In this document: one piece after another, positions 26,939 to 36,288 of the stretch | How positions within the stretch are numbered: the first letter of the stretch is position 1 | Layout: every line of letters begins with the position of its first letter | Assembly (NCBI RefSeq): GCF_015352985.1 | Contig: NZ_JACYXF010000003.1 | Coordinates: 1-64,000, forward strand | Reading direction: 5' to 3' | DNA length: 64,000 nt | DNA from: Noviherbaspirillum malthae | Lineage (GTDB): Bacteria > Pseudomonadota > Gammaproteobacteria > Burkholderiales > Burkholderiaceae_D | Made by a program: the position numbers and the translations under genes | Notes under the pieces: model-generated | What the model was told of the DNA's origin: nothing | Seen by the model: the letters and a program-made list of their open reading frames with translations, nothing else | The model's database searches: none

Positions 26939-27403
26939 ATGCATATCTGGGTCGACGCCGACGCCTGCCCTGCCGTCATCAAGGACATCCTGTTTCGGGT
27001 GGCCGAACGGCTGCAGATCAACCTGACGCTGGTGGCCAATCGTTTGATCCGCGTCCCCGGCTCGCGTTTCATCCGCGCACTCCAGGTCCCGGCCGGCGCG
27101 GACGCGGCCGATGCCGAAATCGTCGAGCGCGTCAGCCCGGGCGACATCGTCGTGACCGGCAACATTCCCCTGGCTTCCCTGGTGCTGGAGAAGGGAGGCT
27201 TGCCGCTCAACCCGCGCGGCGAGTGGTACACCAAGGACACCATTGCGCAGCAGCTGACGATGCGCTCTTTCATGGAAGAGCTGCGCGCGAGCGGCGTCGA
27301 CACCGGCGGTCCGTCTGCATTCAGCCACGCCGACCGGCAGAACTTCGCCAATGCACTCGATCGGGAACTTGCACGCAATAGAAACCGCACCGGTTCTCGC
27401 TAG
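26939..27403 (+). CDS. yaiI: YaiI/YqxD family protein (UPF0178)
   Basis: A 154-residue protein with the family hallmark [17 protein letters not shown] and the [33 protein letters not shown] segments, suggestive of a PIN-like nuclease fold; biochemical role unknown. ATG 26939 is fixed by the conserved N-terminus. The TAG stop (27401-27403) is part of the CTAG at the edge of a fold-back repeat element, so the last residues or the stop itself may have been supplied by that insertion. Confidence 0.88.
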   Translation: MHIWVDADACPAVIKDILFRVAERLQINLTLVANRLIRVPGSRFIRALQVPAGADAADAEIVERVSPGDIVVTGNIPLASLVLEKGGLPLNPRGEWYTKDTIAQQLTMRSFMEELRASGVDTGGPSAFSHADRQNFANALDRELARNRNRTGSR

Positions 27404-27563
27404 AGCGCTTTCGGCTTGACTGGGCTCGGCGAGGCCGAGGTGATTTGCCTGCAGAACAAGGCGTGGCGACGCGACATGGCGGGGCCATGGCAAGGAGACA
27501 CAACGCAGTGCTGCGGGCAAAGCAGCCGGAATCGTCAGTCAAGTCAAACCGAAAGCGCTCTAG
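27400..27563. mobile_element. MITE-like fold-back element bounded by CTAG
   Basis: CTAGAGCGCTTTCGGCTTGACT at the left (27400-27421) reappears as its reverse complement at the right end (about 27536-27563) apart from a five-base insertion. The CTAG at each end is compatible with a target duplication of IS5-like elements. The 110-base interior folds further: TTTGCCTGCAG pairs with CTGCGGGCAAA, and CATGGC-GGG-GCCATG forms the apex. It has no coding capacity. It is either a miniature inverted-repeat element or a structured intergenic repeat. Confidence 0.65.
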
Positions 27564-27729
27564 TCTTTTCCGGCGCCTCTCCTCTTGCCCGATTGCAGAG
27601 AAGCTTGACCGCAAGATGGCGCACTCTCGCGCCGATTACCGCCGGGCATTGATCCAATAGGGTCTGGGATGTTCACCATGCGACTAAAATGCCATTTGTG
27701 CCACACACAAATCAGGCCCGGACTTTCAT

Positions 27730-30700
27730 ATGAGCATCACATTCGCGGCGAAGCGCGGTCAAACTCGATCAAAACAGAACGAGCACGGTACAAGTACGGA
27801 TAAAAGACTGCGTCTCCTCATCGTCACGCTGATCGTGATGCTGATCATTGCCCTCGGCAGCAATCTTGTTTTTACGCTGACCCAGGCGCGCGAGACGATC
27901 CTGCAGGCGCAGTTCACGACATCGGAAAAGCTGGTGCGCGTCCTCGAGCAGCAGACGGTCGACAGCGTGAATGCCCTGGAGCTCGCATTGCAATCGGCTG
28001 CCGCCGGCTTTCAGTCAATGCCCCCGGGAGAGACCGAGCGTGACGCCGCAGTGCATCGCATGCTGACCGCAAGTATTCGCAACCTGCCGTTTGTGAGAGC
28101 GATCTGGATTCTGGACCCGGAAGGCAACATGATCCATGACAGCGAACGGCTTCCGGGAAAATACAACCTGTCGGACAGGGAATATTTTCAGGTGCAGAAG
28201 GCCGCTCCCCAAGCCGGCCTGTACATCGAGGGGCCGCTCAAGAGCAAGCATGGCGTATGGTTCATCGCAGCGAGCGTCGGCATCAAGGGAGCCGATGGAC
28301 GTTTCGGCGGCGTGGTGGCAGCGGCCTTCGATCCCAAACACTTCGAGCAGTATTACAACTCGATCAAGCCCGGCGAAACCGGTGTCGTCGCACTCCTGCG
28401 AAGAAACGGCGCCATCGTATTGCGCGTGCCAGGCCGGTCGGCTGTGTCAGGCGAGCAGTTCGAACAGGCACGGACGGAAACGCCTGCGACTGTCAACATG
28501 GTGGACGGGACTTATAAAACCCGGAGTGATATTGACGGAATAGAACGGATTTATTCTTATCGCCGTATTCCCGGCCGTCCGCTTGCGGTTCTCGTCGGTA
28601 TTGGTGAACAGGAAGTGCTTGCTCCGTGGCGGCGCATGGTGAGCGGGTACACCGCCGTTTCCGCAATTTTCCTGCTGGCATTGGGATGTCTCGGCTATGT
28701 CGCGCTGCGCGAGCTTCGCAGAAGAAGCAGTCTCCACGACATCCTCGTCCAAAGCGAATCCGAGCTGGCCGCGGCACAGCGCCTGTCGAAGACCGGCAGC
28801 TGGACTTTCGAATTTTCCAGAAATATCGGGAAATGGTCGTCCGAGATGTATTCCATTCTTGGCCTGGAAAAATTGGAAAAGGCAGGCACGGTGCCGCCTT
28901 TGTCAGAATTTCTTTTGCGGATCCATCCTGAAGACCGCAAGCGCCTCGAACAGACTTTGTTTCATCAGGCCTCATGGTCCATGGAGCTTCGCACCAATCC
29001 GGAACAGGGGTCCATTCGCTATCTTCTCTCGCAAGGCGAGGCTGTCGTGGACGCGGCCGACAAGGTCATCGGCAAAACGGGAACGCTGCAGGACATTACC
29101 GAGCGTTATGTGAAGGATGAAAAACTCAGGCTGGCGGCATGCGTGTTCGACCGCATGCAGGATGGCATCGTGGTGACCGACCTTCAGGGACGAATCATTA
29201 CCATCAACCGGGCCTGCGAGCAGATTACGGAATATCGCGAGGCGGATGTCGTCGGCAGCCGTGCGGACATCCTTCTTTCGGAACAAAAGATTCCAGCGGC
29301 CGAGATTCTCGGATCGATACAGGCCCATGGGGAATGGCGCGGCGAGATCTGGGGAAGAACCAGGAGCGGCGCATCGTATCCGCTTTGGCTCACCGTCAGC
29401 GCCATCCATGACAATCAGCGAAGGCAGACCGGCTATGTCGGCGTGTTCACCGACCTGAGCGACATCAAGCAAGCCAATGATCAGCTCAGGTTCCTGTCCT
29501 TCCACGATCCTTTAACCCACCTGCCCAACCGGCGTCTGATACTGGATCGATTGCAGAAGGAGATCGACCATGCCCGTCCGGATGGCAGCGTCACTGCCGC
29601 CTTGATTCTTAACCTGGACAGGCTGCAGCGCGTCAATGACACCTTCGGCCATGATACGGGCAATGCGGTGCTTGCAGAGATATCGCGGCGGCTGCCCGGC
29701 GCGCTGTCGCAAAAGGACTCGGTCGGCCGTGCGATCGGCGATGAATTCATTGTCGTGCTTGCACAGGTGCGCGACGCGGGAGAAATCATTACCTTCGCGC
29801 ACCGGCTCCTGGAATTGATTGCAAAGCCGATCGACGTGAATGGAAGTTCGTTGTCCATTACGGCAAGCATGGGCATCGCGGTGTTTCCGACCGACGGCGC
29901 CACCGCGGAAGAACTCCTCAAGAACGGAGCGACAGCGCTGTCCCATGCGAAGCAGCGCGGCCCGAACGCGATGCGCTTCTTTACCGGCGAAATGAATGTG
30001 CAGGCAGTGCGCTGGACAGGCATCGAGCAGGAACTGCGGCGCGCGCGGCTGGGCGAGGACATCACGCTGCATTATCAGCCGCAAGTGTGTCTTGCCGAAG
30101 GCAGGGTCTGCGGCGCGGAAGCGCTGATGCGGTGGAACAGCCGGGAGCTGGGAAGCGTGTCTCCCGCCGAATTCATTCCTGTAGCGGAAGACGCGGGACT
30201 TATCGACATGCTCGGCGAATGGGCGATACATGAAGCATGCAGGCAAGCGCGAGCATGGCAGGACAAAGGGATACGTCTCCAGACGATCGCGGTCAATGTA
30301 TCAAGCCACCAGTTCAGCAGCGGCCGTTTGCTCGATATCGTAAAGCAGGCCTTGACCAGCAATGAGGTGGAACCCCGCCTGCTGGAAATGGAAATGACCG
30401 AGACCGCATTGATGAAGGAAAGCGATGTCGTCTACCAGCAGGTCTCGGCTCTGAGGCGACTCGGCGTCCGCGTCTCCCTCGATGATTTCGGAACCGGATA
30501 TTCCTCGCTCAGCTACCTGAGCAAGTTTGCATTCGACAAGATCAAGATCGATCAGAGCTTCGTGCGCAGCGTCACCTTCGACAAGAAGAGCGAAGCGATT
30601 GCCATGGCAACCATGGCGCTGGCGCAAAGCCTGGGGATGGATGTGATTGCCGAAGGCGTGGAGACGATTGACCAGCTGCGCTGGCTGATGGCGACGGGCT

Positions 30701-30798
30701 GCAGCGAGGTGCAGGGATACCTGATCTCGAAGCCGGTGCCGCCCGAGACATTCGAAGACATCTGCCTTTCTTTTCATCTGGGCAGCATCGCCATTTGA
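27730..30798 (+). CDS. Membrane sensor with Cache, PAS, degenerate GGDEF and EAL domains
   Basis: A 1022-residue c-di-GMP signalling protein. A membrane helix near residues 28-50 precedes a periplasmic dCache-like sensor to about 300, a second helix (about 305-325), two PAS-like segments (about 345-450 and 465-580), a GGDEF domain (590-750) and an EAL domain (765-1010). The cyclase is degenerate: the first metal-binding Asp is N628 (LNLDRLQRVND), the signature reads IGDEF (669-673), and no RxxD inhibitory site is seen. The EAL domain keeps EALMRW (about 795), ETALM and DDFGTGYSSLSYL (about 917). The expected activity is c-di-GMP phosphodiesterase, with the GGDEF domain possibly only binding GTP. 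Confidence 0.92.
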   Translation: MSITFAAKRGQTRSKQNEHGTSTDKRLRLLIVTLIVMLIIALGSNLVFTLTQARETILQAQFTTSEKLVRVLEQQTVDSVNALELALQSAAAGFQSMPPGETERDAAVHRMLTASIRNLPFVRAIWILDPEGNMIHDSERLPGKYNLSDREYFQVQKAAPQAGLYIEGPLKSKHGVWFIAASVGIKGADGRFGGVVAAAFDPKHFEQYYNSIKPGETGVVALLRRNGAIVLRVPGRSAVSGEQFEQARTETPATVNMVDGTYKTRSDIDGIERIYSYRRIPGRPLAVLVGIGEQEVLAPWRRMVSGYTAVSAIFLLALGCLGYVALRELRRRSSLHDILVQSESELAAAQRLSKTGSWTFEFSRNIGKWSSEMYSILGLEKLEKAGTVPPLSEFLLRIHPEDRKRLEQTLFHQASWSMELRTNPEQGSIRYLLSQGEAVVDAADKVIGKTGTLQDITERYVKDEKLRLAACVFDRMQDGIVVTDLQGRIITINRACEQITEYREADVVGSRADILLSEQKIPAAEILGSIQAHGEWRGEIWGRTRSGASYPLWLTVSAIHDNQRRQTGYVGVFTDLSDIKQANDQLRFLSFHDPLTHLPNRRLILDRLQKEIDHARPDGSVTAALILNLDRLQRVNDTFGHDTGNAVLAEISRRLPGALSQKDSVGRAIGDEFIVVLAQVRDAGEIITFAHRLLELIAKPIDVNGSSLSITASMGIAVFPTDGATAEELLKNGATALSHAKQRGPNAMRFFTGEMNVQAVRWTGIEQELRRARLGEDITLHYQPQVCLAEGRVCGAEALMRWNSRELGSVSPAEFIPVAEDAGLIDMLGEWAIHEACRQARAWQDKGIRLQTIAVNVSSHQFSSGRLLDIVKQALTSNEVEPRLLEMEMTETALMKESDVVYQQVSALRRLGVRVSLDDFGTGYSSLSYLSKFAFDKIKIDQSFVRSVTFDKKSEAIAMATMALAQSLGMDVIAEGVETIDQLRWLMATGCSEVQGYLISKPVPPETFEDICLSFHLGSIAI

Positions 30799-30840
30799 CG
30801 CGGTTTGATCTGCGTGAAGCGGCTAGCCTGACGGTGAATA

Positions 30841-31812
30841 TCAGGCCGCCTGGCGCGCGCGCGCCTGCAGCGCGCTTTCCCGGATAAATGCGGCTGTCAG
30901 TTCCGGCCTGGTCACCGGCAGCATATGCCCGCCCTCCACCAGTTCAAGCTCGGCATCCGCCACTTTATCGGCCAGCGCCTGGCCATTGATTTTCCAGTCG
31001 AGGAGCCGGTCCCCGCGGCCGAACAGGATGCGCACCGGCACGCGCAGTTCGCCGTAGCGCGCGACGATCGCGGGAAGCCGCTCGGGCACCGCCTGCAGGT
31101 CGCGCGAGGCGGCAATGAAATGATGAGGCAGCAGGGACATGAGCCCGCCGCCGCGCGTTCCGAAGTCGTGCGGGACGCTCTCCGGACCGAAGACCTGTTC
31201 GAGCACGGTGCGGCTGCCCGCAATCGATCCGGGAATGGCCACGGTCCAGGCGAACAGCGTGCGCAGCCAGGAAGACGATATCGTCAGCGCGCGGAATGCC
31301 GAGGGCACATGGCCGCCGTCGGGCAGGTGCGTCAGCGGGGCGATCAGCGCCAGGCCGGAAACGTGGCGCCGGTGCTCCACCGCCAGGGTCAATGCCAGCG
31401 CGCCGCCCAGCGAATGGCCTGCCACGAAAACCGGTCCGAGCTTCATGGTCTCGATCAGGCTGGCCACCGCTGCCGCCTGCGCCGACAGATCGGCGGACAT
31501 GGAGGCCGGGCGCACCGAATAGCCGGAGCCGGGACGGTCGATGCTCACCACGCGAAATTCGCTCGCAAGGCGCTTGCTCACGCCGTAGGTGTAATGCCGC
31601 ATCTGCCCTGCCAGGCCGTGAATCAGCAGCAGCGTCGGCCCTTCGCCTTCCTCGTGCACATGGAATCTGACTCCGCCGGCATCGATGAGCCGGCCCTGCG
31701 GCGGCAGCGCTGCCTTGATGCGTCCCGAAGTCCACCAGGCAAACAGGGCGAGCGCGGCGCCGAACGCAACGAGAATGAAAACTGCCGTCGCAGCGATCTG
31801 GACTGCCGTCAT
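30841..31812 (-). CDS. Alpha/beta-fold hydrolase
   Basis: A 323-residue hydrolase with an N-terminal membrane anchor (IAATAVFILVAFGAALALFAWW). The alpha/beta core shows the oxyanion segment LLLIHGLAGQMRHYTYG, the nucleophile elbow VAGHSLGGALAL and the late Asp/His region ILFGRGDRLLDW, VEGGHMLPVTRP. It lies 58 bases downstream of the Baeyer-Villiger-type monooxygenase gene and likely forms a transcription unit with it; such hydrolases cleave the ester or lactone made by the monooxygenase. Substrate is unknown. Confidence 0.87.
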   Translation of the reverse strand: MTAVQIAATAVFILVAFGAALALFAWWTSGRIKAALPPQGRLIDAGGVRFHVHEEGEGPTLLLIHGLAGQMRHYTYGVSKRLASEFRVVSIDRPGSGYSVRPASMSADLSAQAAAVASLIETMKLGPVFVAGHSLGGALALTLAVEHRRHVSGLALIAPLTHLPDGGHVPSAFRALTISSSWLRTLFAWTVAIPGSIAGSRTVLEQVFGPESVPHDFGTRGGGLMSLLPHHFIAASRDLQAVPERLPAIVARYGELRVPVRILFGRGDRLLDWKINGQALADKVADAELELVEGGHMLPVTRPELTAAFIRESALQARARQAA

Positions 31813-31870
31813 GGTTGATGTCTCCTTTTGAACGTTGGGCTGAATAGTCGGAAGAGGCGAGGCCGTGCGG

Positions 31871-33358
31871 TCATGGCAGCACCCCTGGCGCGCCGAAGCG
31901 CAGGACGCCGTCGGCTATCCGTCCGAAGCGGATGGTGAGCAGGTCCTGCAGATAGTTTTGATAGACCTGCCACGGTGCGCGCGAGCCCTGCTGCGGCAGC
32001 AGGTGCTGCGCGCGCTGCACATAGCCGGACGTGAAATTCAGGAAGGGCACGGGCTCGACACCCGGCTCGCGCCTGGGCACGGCAATGGCATGGCGATGGC
32101 GATCCATGTAGCGCAGCAGGCGGCACACGTACTCGGCGGTCAGGTCAGCCTTCAGGGTCCAGGAGGCATTGGTGTAGCCGAAGGCCATCGCGAAATTCGG
32201 AACATCGCTCAGCATCATGCCCTTGTAGGCCATGGATGCATGGGAATGAACCGGCTTGCCGTCGACGGTGAGCGTCATGCCGCCCATCGCATTGAGCTTC
32301 AATCCGGTTGCGATCACCACGATGTCGGCAGGCAGTTCCCGGCCTGAAGAGAGACGGATGCCGTCCGCGGTGAAGCGGTCGATGGTGTCGGTCACGACCG
32401 CCGCGCGGCCCTTGCGGATGGCGCGGAACAGGTCGCCGTCCGGCACCGCGCAGATGCGCTGGTCCCAAGGCTTGTAGTTCGGGGTGAAATTCGCGATGTC
32501 ATAGCCGGGAGCAAGCTGCCTTGCCGCCATCTTCACGAGATGACGCTTGACAGGTTCCGGGCGGCGGCGCGCCAGCCTGTAGAAGAACATGCCGACGAGC
32601 ACATTCTTCCAGCGCGTCGCGGCGTAGGCGGCCTGCTCCGGGAGGATGCGCCTCAGGCCATGCGCGATCCTGTCCTCGGCGGGACGGGTGACGATATAGG
32701 TTGGGGACCGCTGCAGCATCGTCACGTGCGCCGCCGTCTGCGCCATCGAAGGCACGATGGTGACGGCGGTGGCGCCGCTGCCGATGACCACGACCCGCTT
32801 GCCGGCGTAGTCAAGCCCCTCCGGCCAGAACTGCGGCAAGACGACCGTTCCTTGAAAATCGGATTCGCCTGCGAATGCCGGCCGGTAAGCCTCCTCGTAG
32901 CTGTAATAGCCGCTGCAGCTGTAAAGGAAGCGTGTGCGAAAGAGGCTGCGCTCTCCCGAGCGAACATCTTCGGCGGTAACGGTCCAGCAGGCGTCGCTGC
33001 TCGACCATGCCGCGCTGATCACTTTCTGCCCGAAGCGTATGTGTGCGGTAATGCCGCCCTCCTCCGCCGTTTCACGGATGTAGGCACGGATCGACGGACC
33101 GTCCGCGATCGCCTTGGGATTCATCCATGGCTTGAAGCGGTAGCCGAGGGTGTGCATGTCCGAATCGGAGCGGATGCCTGGATAGCGGAACAGATCCCAT
33201 GTGCCGCCGATCGCATCGCGCGCTTCCAGGATGGCAAAGCGCTTGTCGGGACACTGCCTGCGCAGCTGGCAGGCGGCGCCGATGCCGGACAGGCCCGCGC
33301 CGATGATCAGGACATCAAGGACAGCGTCGTCATCGGATGTGGATGGGATGTGCGGCAT
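31871..33358 (-). CDS. Flavin monooxygenase of the Baeyer-Villiger/EthA type
   Basis: A 495-residue FAD/NADPH enzyme that would insert oxygen next to a ketone or oxidise a heteroatom. Two Rossmann motifs are clear: VLIIGAGLSGIGAACQL (FAD) and VVVIGSGATAVTIVP (NADPH), along with GGTWDLFRYPGIRSDSD. The Baeyer-Villiger fingerprint FxGxxxHxxxWP reads FQGTVVLPQFWP, so the usual His is L174. The rest resembles EthA of Mycobacterium. It is divergent from a TetR regulator and followed by a hydrolase. Confidence 0.88.
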   Translation of the reverse strand: MPHIPSTSDDDAVLDVLIIGAGLSGIGAACQLRRQCPDKRFAILEARDAIGGTWDLFRYPGIRSDSDMHTLGYRFKPWMNPKAIADGPSIRAYIRETAEEGGITAHIRFGQKVISAAWSSSDACWTVTAEDVRSGERSLFRTRFLYSCSGYYSYEEAYRPAFAGESDFQGTVVLPQFWPEGLDYAGKRVVVIGSGATAVTIVPSMAQTAAHVTMLQRSPTYIVTRPAEDRIAHGLRRILPEQAAYAATRWKNVLVGMFFYRLARRRPEPVKRHLVKMAARQLAPGYDIANFTPNYKPWDQRICAVPDGDLFRAIRKGRAAVVTDTIDRFTADGIRLSSGRELPADIVVIATGLKLNAMGGMTLTVDGKPVHSHASMAYKGMMLSDVPNFAMAFGYTNASWTLKADLTAEYVCRLLRYMDRHRHAIAVPRREPGVEPVPFLNFTSGYVQRAQHLLPQQGSRAPWQVYQNYLQDLLTIRFGRIADGVLRFGAPGVLP

Positions 33359-33381
33359 GCTGCGAGTCTCCGGTTTATTTC

Positions 33382-33399
33382 TGACACTCTACATTGTCA
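33382..33399. promoter_or_regulatory. Candidate TetR-type operator
   Basis: TGACACTCTACATTGTCA is an inverted repeat (TGACA...TGTCA) in the 77-base gap between the divergent monooxygenase and TetR genes. A TTGACA hexamer directed towards the TetR gene begins at 33408. Size and location fit the binding site of the neighbouring regulator, controlling both promoters; this is inference. Confidence 0.5.
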
Positions 33400-33435
33400 G
33401 TTTTGATTTGACAATCGCCGTGCCAAAATGTCGGC

Positions 33436-34077
33436 ATGACTCCGAAAGCCGATTCATTACCTCCCGCCTGTCCATCGCGCCCGCCCCGCGCCTATCGCGG
33501 CGTGTCCCAGGAAGAGCGCCGCGCCGAGCGGCGCCGGCGCCTCATCGCGGCCGCGATCGAGGTTTACGGCGGACAAGGCTACCGGCAGTCGCCGGTGAAG
33601 GCCGTGTGCGCGGCAGCCGGCCTGACCGAGCGCTATTTCTATGAATCCTTCGGCAACAGCGAGGAATTGCTGCTGGCGGCCTACGGTGCGGCCATCGAGG
33701 AACTGGTATCGGACATGACGCAGGCGGCCAGGACGGCAGGCGAAGACCGTCCTAGGCGTGCGCATGCCATGCTGCATGCCTACTTCACCGCACTCCAGCG
33801 CAAGCCGCCCGCGGCGCGGTTGATTCTCGTGGAAATTCGGGGTGTCAGCCAGGTGGCAGCCGATGCCTACACCGAGACGCTGCGCGGCGTTGCACGGATG
33901 GTGGGAGACATCTTCGCCGCCGACGGAGAAAAGGTGCATGAACTGTTCGCGCTGGGCGTGGTGGGCGGCATCAGCCAGATTGCATTGCAGTGGATACAGC
34001 AGGGCTACGCCCCGCCTATCGAGGAATTGATCGGCATCGCGCTGCGGCTGGGAAGCGGGTGGCTGAACCCGCGCTGA
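33436..34077 (+). CDS. TetR-family transcriptional regulator
   Basis: A 213-residue repressor-type protein. The N-terminal helix-turn-helix is recognisable in RRLIAAAIEVYGGQGYRQSPVKAVCAAAGLTERYFYESFGNSEELLLAAY (about residues 35-85); the C-terminal domain is helical and would bind a ligand. It is divergent from the monooxygenase/hydrolase pair, which is the most likely target. The short gap contains one palindrome. Confidence 0.9.
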   Translation: MTPKADSLPPACPSRPPRAYRGVSQEERRAERRRRLIAAAIEVYGGQGYRQSPVKAVCAAAGLTERYFYESFGNSEELLLAAYGAAIEELVSDMTQAARTAGEDRPRRAHAMLHAYFTALQRKPPAARLILVEIRGVSQVAADAYTETLRGVARMVGDIFAADGEKVHELFALGVVGGISQIALQWIQQGYAPPIEELIGIALRLGSGWLNPR

Positions 34078-34155
34078 TGCCATGCGATGGCGGCGGAAGC
34101 ATGAGCAAAGGCAAAACGTGCCTGCCGCGCTTCGCCCTTGCTCATGTACCAAAGA

Positions 34156-34917
34156 TCAGGCTACCGGAATGGGATCGTCCACCAGCGCCTGGTTGAAGCC
34201 ATGGACCAGCGCATGTTCCTGCGCGCCCGGATTGTCGCGCATGGGCTTGACGCTCTCGACGATGACTTCATCCGCATCGGTCGCCAGGCCGGCCATGGTT
34301 TCGGCGATGAAGGCATCCAGCGGCATGGCGCGCGGATCGCCGCTCTTGTAGATCAGGTCGGTATTCACCCACGGCGGCGCAATCTCGCGCACGCGCACGT
34401 TCGTCTCGCGCAGCATGAAGCGCTGCGACAGCGAATAGGAATGCAGCGCCGCCTTGGTCGCGGAATAGACCGCGGTCGATGCCAGCGGCACGAAGGCCAG
34501 CACGGAGGTGTTGTTGATGATCACCGCATTGGGCTGCGACTTCAGGTGGCCGATCAGGGCGGAGGTCATGCGGATGGGACCGAGCAGGTTGGTGGCGATC
34601 GTCGCGTGCATCACGTCTTCCTTTATCTCGCCCGCGGCATCGTCGAAGGGCATGATGCCTGCGTTGTTGATGAGCACGTTCAGTTCCGGGAATTGCTCGA
34701 CAAGCCGGCTTGCCGCCCGGTCGATATGCGCAGGATCGGTGATGTCGAGTTCCACGCCATGCATGCCCGGCTTGCCGGCCACGACTTCATCCAGCAGCGC
34801 CTTGCGCCGGCCGCCGATGATGACGGTATTGCCGAGCTTGTGGAAAGCCTCTGCCAGTGCGCGGCCGATGCCGGAAGTGCCGCCGGTGATGAAGATGGTG
34901 TTCCCTGTCATGCGCAT
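34156..34917 (-). CDS. Short-chain dehydrogenase/reductase (DltE-like)
   Basis: A 253-residue classical SDR. Residues 8-18 TIFITGGTSGIGRA form the cofactor motif, VLINNAGIM follows, and the catalytic Ser-Tyr-Lys set is in NNTSVLAFVPLASTAVYSATKAALHSY. Lengths and motifs resemble the DltE-type reductases of unknown substrate. Start could be at 34917 or at ATG 34911 (MTGNT). It is divergent from the GlxA regulator across about 215 bases, which suggests regulation by it. Confidence 0.88.
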   Translation of the reverse strand: MRMTGNTIFITGGTSGIGRALAEAFHKLGNTVIIGGRRKALLDEVVAGKPGMHGVELDITDPAHIDRAASRLVEQFPELNVLINNAGIMPFDDAAGEIKEDVMHATIATNLLGPIRMTSALIGHLKSQPNAVIINNTSVLAFVPLASTAVYSATKAALHSYSLSQRFMLRETNVRVREIAPPWVNTDLIYKSGDPRAMPLDAFIAETMAGLATDADEVIVESVKPMRDNPGAQEHALVHGFNQALVDDPIPVA

Positions 34918-35132
34918 GATGTTCTCCTTTGTCGAAACGATCGGTTGGGCTTGCCTCCCAGGCTTTGAAGCCTGGAAGCGCGGTGTTGATGGAGAAGCAT
35001 TGTGCGCCGGATCGGCGTTGTCTCACATGACATAAAAGCCTCCTTTTCGGACAAACGCGTTCTTGTCGTCGCGCAGAGATTTTCATCGCCTGTGGTACAG
35101 TGCCCCGGTTGAAACCCTCGAATCAGGACATC

Positions 35133-36092
35133 ATGCGCGCACGTATCGGACTGGTGGTTTTTCCCGGTTTCCAGGCACTGGACCTGGCAACGCTGACCGT
35201 ATTCGAAGCGGCGAACCTGATTCACCAGCCGGCACCCTATGATGTCGTCGTGCTGTCGCAGGCGGGCGGCACGGTAAGGAGCTCCTCCGGCATTGATGTG
35301 GAAACTTATGCGATCAGCCGCAGACGCTGCGACACCCTGATCGTCGCCGGCGCAACCATCCTGCAAGACCCCGAGCCCGCACTGATCACCCAGCTCAGGA
35401 AAGCGGCGCGCGTGACGCGCCGTATCGCCGCTACCTGTACTGGCGCCTTCATCCTTGCCGAGGCAGGACTGCTCGACGAACGCCGCGCCACCACGCACTG
35501 GGCCCTGGCGCGCGAACTGCAGATGCGCTATCCGAACATCAAGGTCGATGAAGACAAGATCTACATCAAGGATGGCCCGGTATGGACTTCCGCCGGCATG
35601 ACGGCCTGCCTCGACCTGGCGGTCGCCCTGGTGGAGGCGGACCTGGGGTCTGACCTCGCCAAGGCGGTGGCGCGCAAGCTGGTGATCTATCATCGGCGCT
35701 CCGGCGGACAGTCGCAGTTTTCCGCGCTGTCGGAACTGGAACCGAATTCGGACCGCGTGCGCGAGGCCTTGCGGTATGCGCGGGAGCACCTGCAGGAAGA
35801 CCTGAGCGTGGAACAGCTCGCCGAGCATGTCCATTGGAGCCCCCGGCATTTCAGCCGCGTGTTCCAGGCGCAGACCGGCATGGCGCCGGCCAAGGCGATC
35901 GAGAAGCTGCGCCTGGAAGCGGCGAGGGCCATGATCGAAGACGGACATTCCTCGGTGGCGAAGATTGCCGCCGTCACCGGTTTCGGCGATGAAGAACGAA
36001 TGCGGCGCGCATTCGTCAGGACGCTCGGACAGCCGCCCAAGGCTTTCGTGCATCAAGCCCGCGCCAGGCAGGACAACGTCTATCTGAATTGA
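35133..36092 (+). CDS. GlxA-family transcriptional regulator (DJ-1/PfpI plus AraC HTH)
   Basis: A 319-residue regulator. An N-terminal DJ-1/PfpI amidotransferase-like domain (RARIGLVVFPGFQALDLATLTVFEAAN; the nucleophile-elbow-like ATCTGAFILAEAGLLDERRATTHW) is followed by an AraC-type double HTH (residues about 215-310; LSVEQLAEHVHWSPRHFSRVFQAQTGMAPAKAIEKLRLEAAR). ATG 35133 has AGGA just upstream; a GTG eleven codons earlier lacks a comparable site. The effector is unknown. Confidence 0.9.
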   Translation: MRARIGLVVFPGFQALDLATLTVFEAANLIHQPAPYDVVVLSQAGGTVRSSSGIDVETYAISRRRCDTLIVAGATILQDPEPALITQLRKAARVTRRIAATCTGAFILAEAGLLDERRATTHWALARELQMRYPNIKVDEDKIYIKDGPVWTSAGMTACLDLAVALVEADLGSDLAKAVARKLVIYHRRSGGQSQFSALSELEPNSDRVREALRYAREHLQEDLSVEQLAEHVHWSPRHFSRVFQAQTGMAPAKAIEKLRLEAARAMIEDGHSSVAKIAAVTGFGDEERMRRAFVRTLGQPPKAFVHQARARQDNVYLN

Positions 36093-36288
36093 TTGCGGTT
36101 TGTGCCCCGTTCAATGCATGCATCGTGGGTATGCCGCCGTACCTGCAAATTCGAGCTTTCCTGAAGGAACTGCCTCACCGCTGCAGCGGTCATAAGCCTT
36201 TCTTTCAAGACATTGCATCCAGATCCATGCGCATGCCGTTCTGTCTAGCCAGGCAGGCAGCGCCGGCGCTCGATCACGAAACCGCTTT

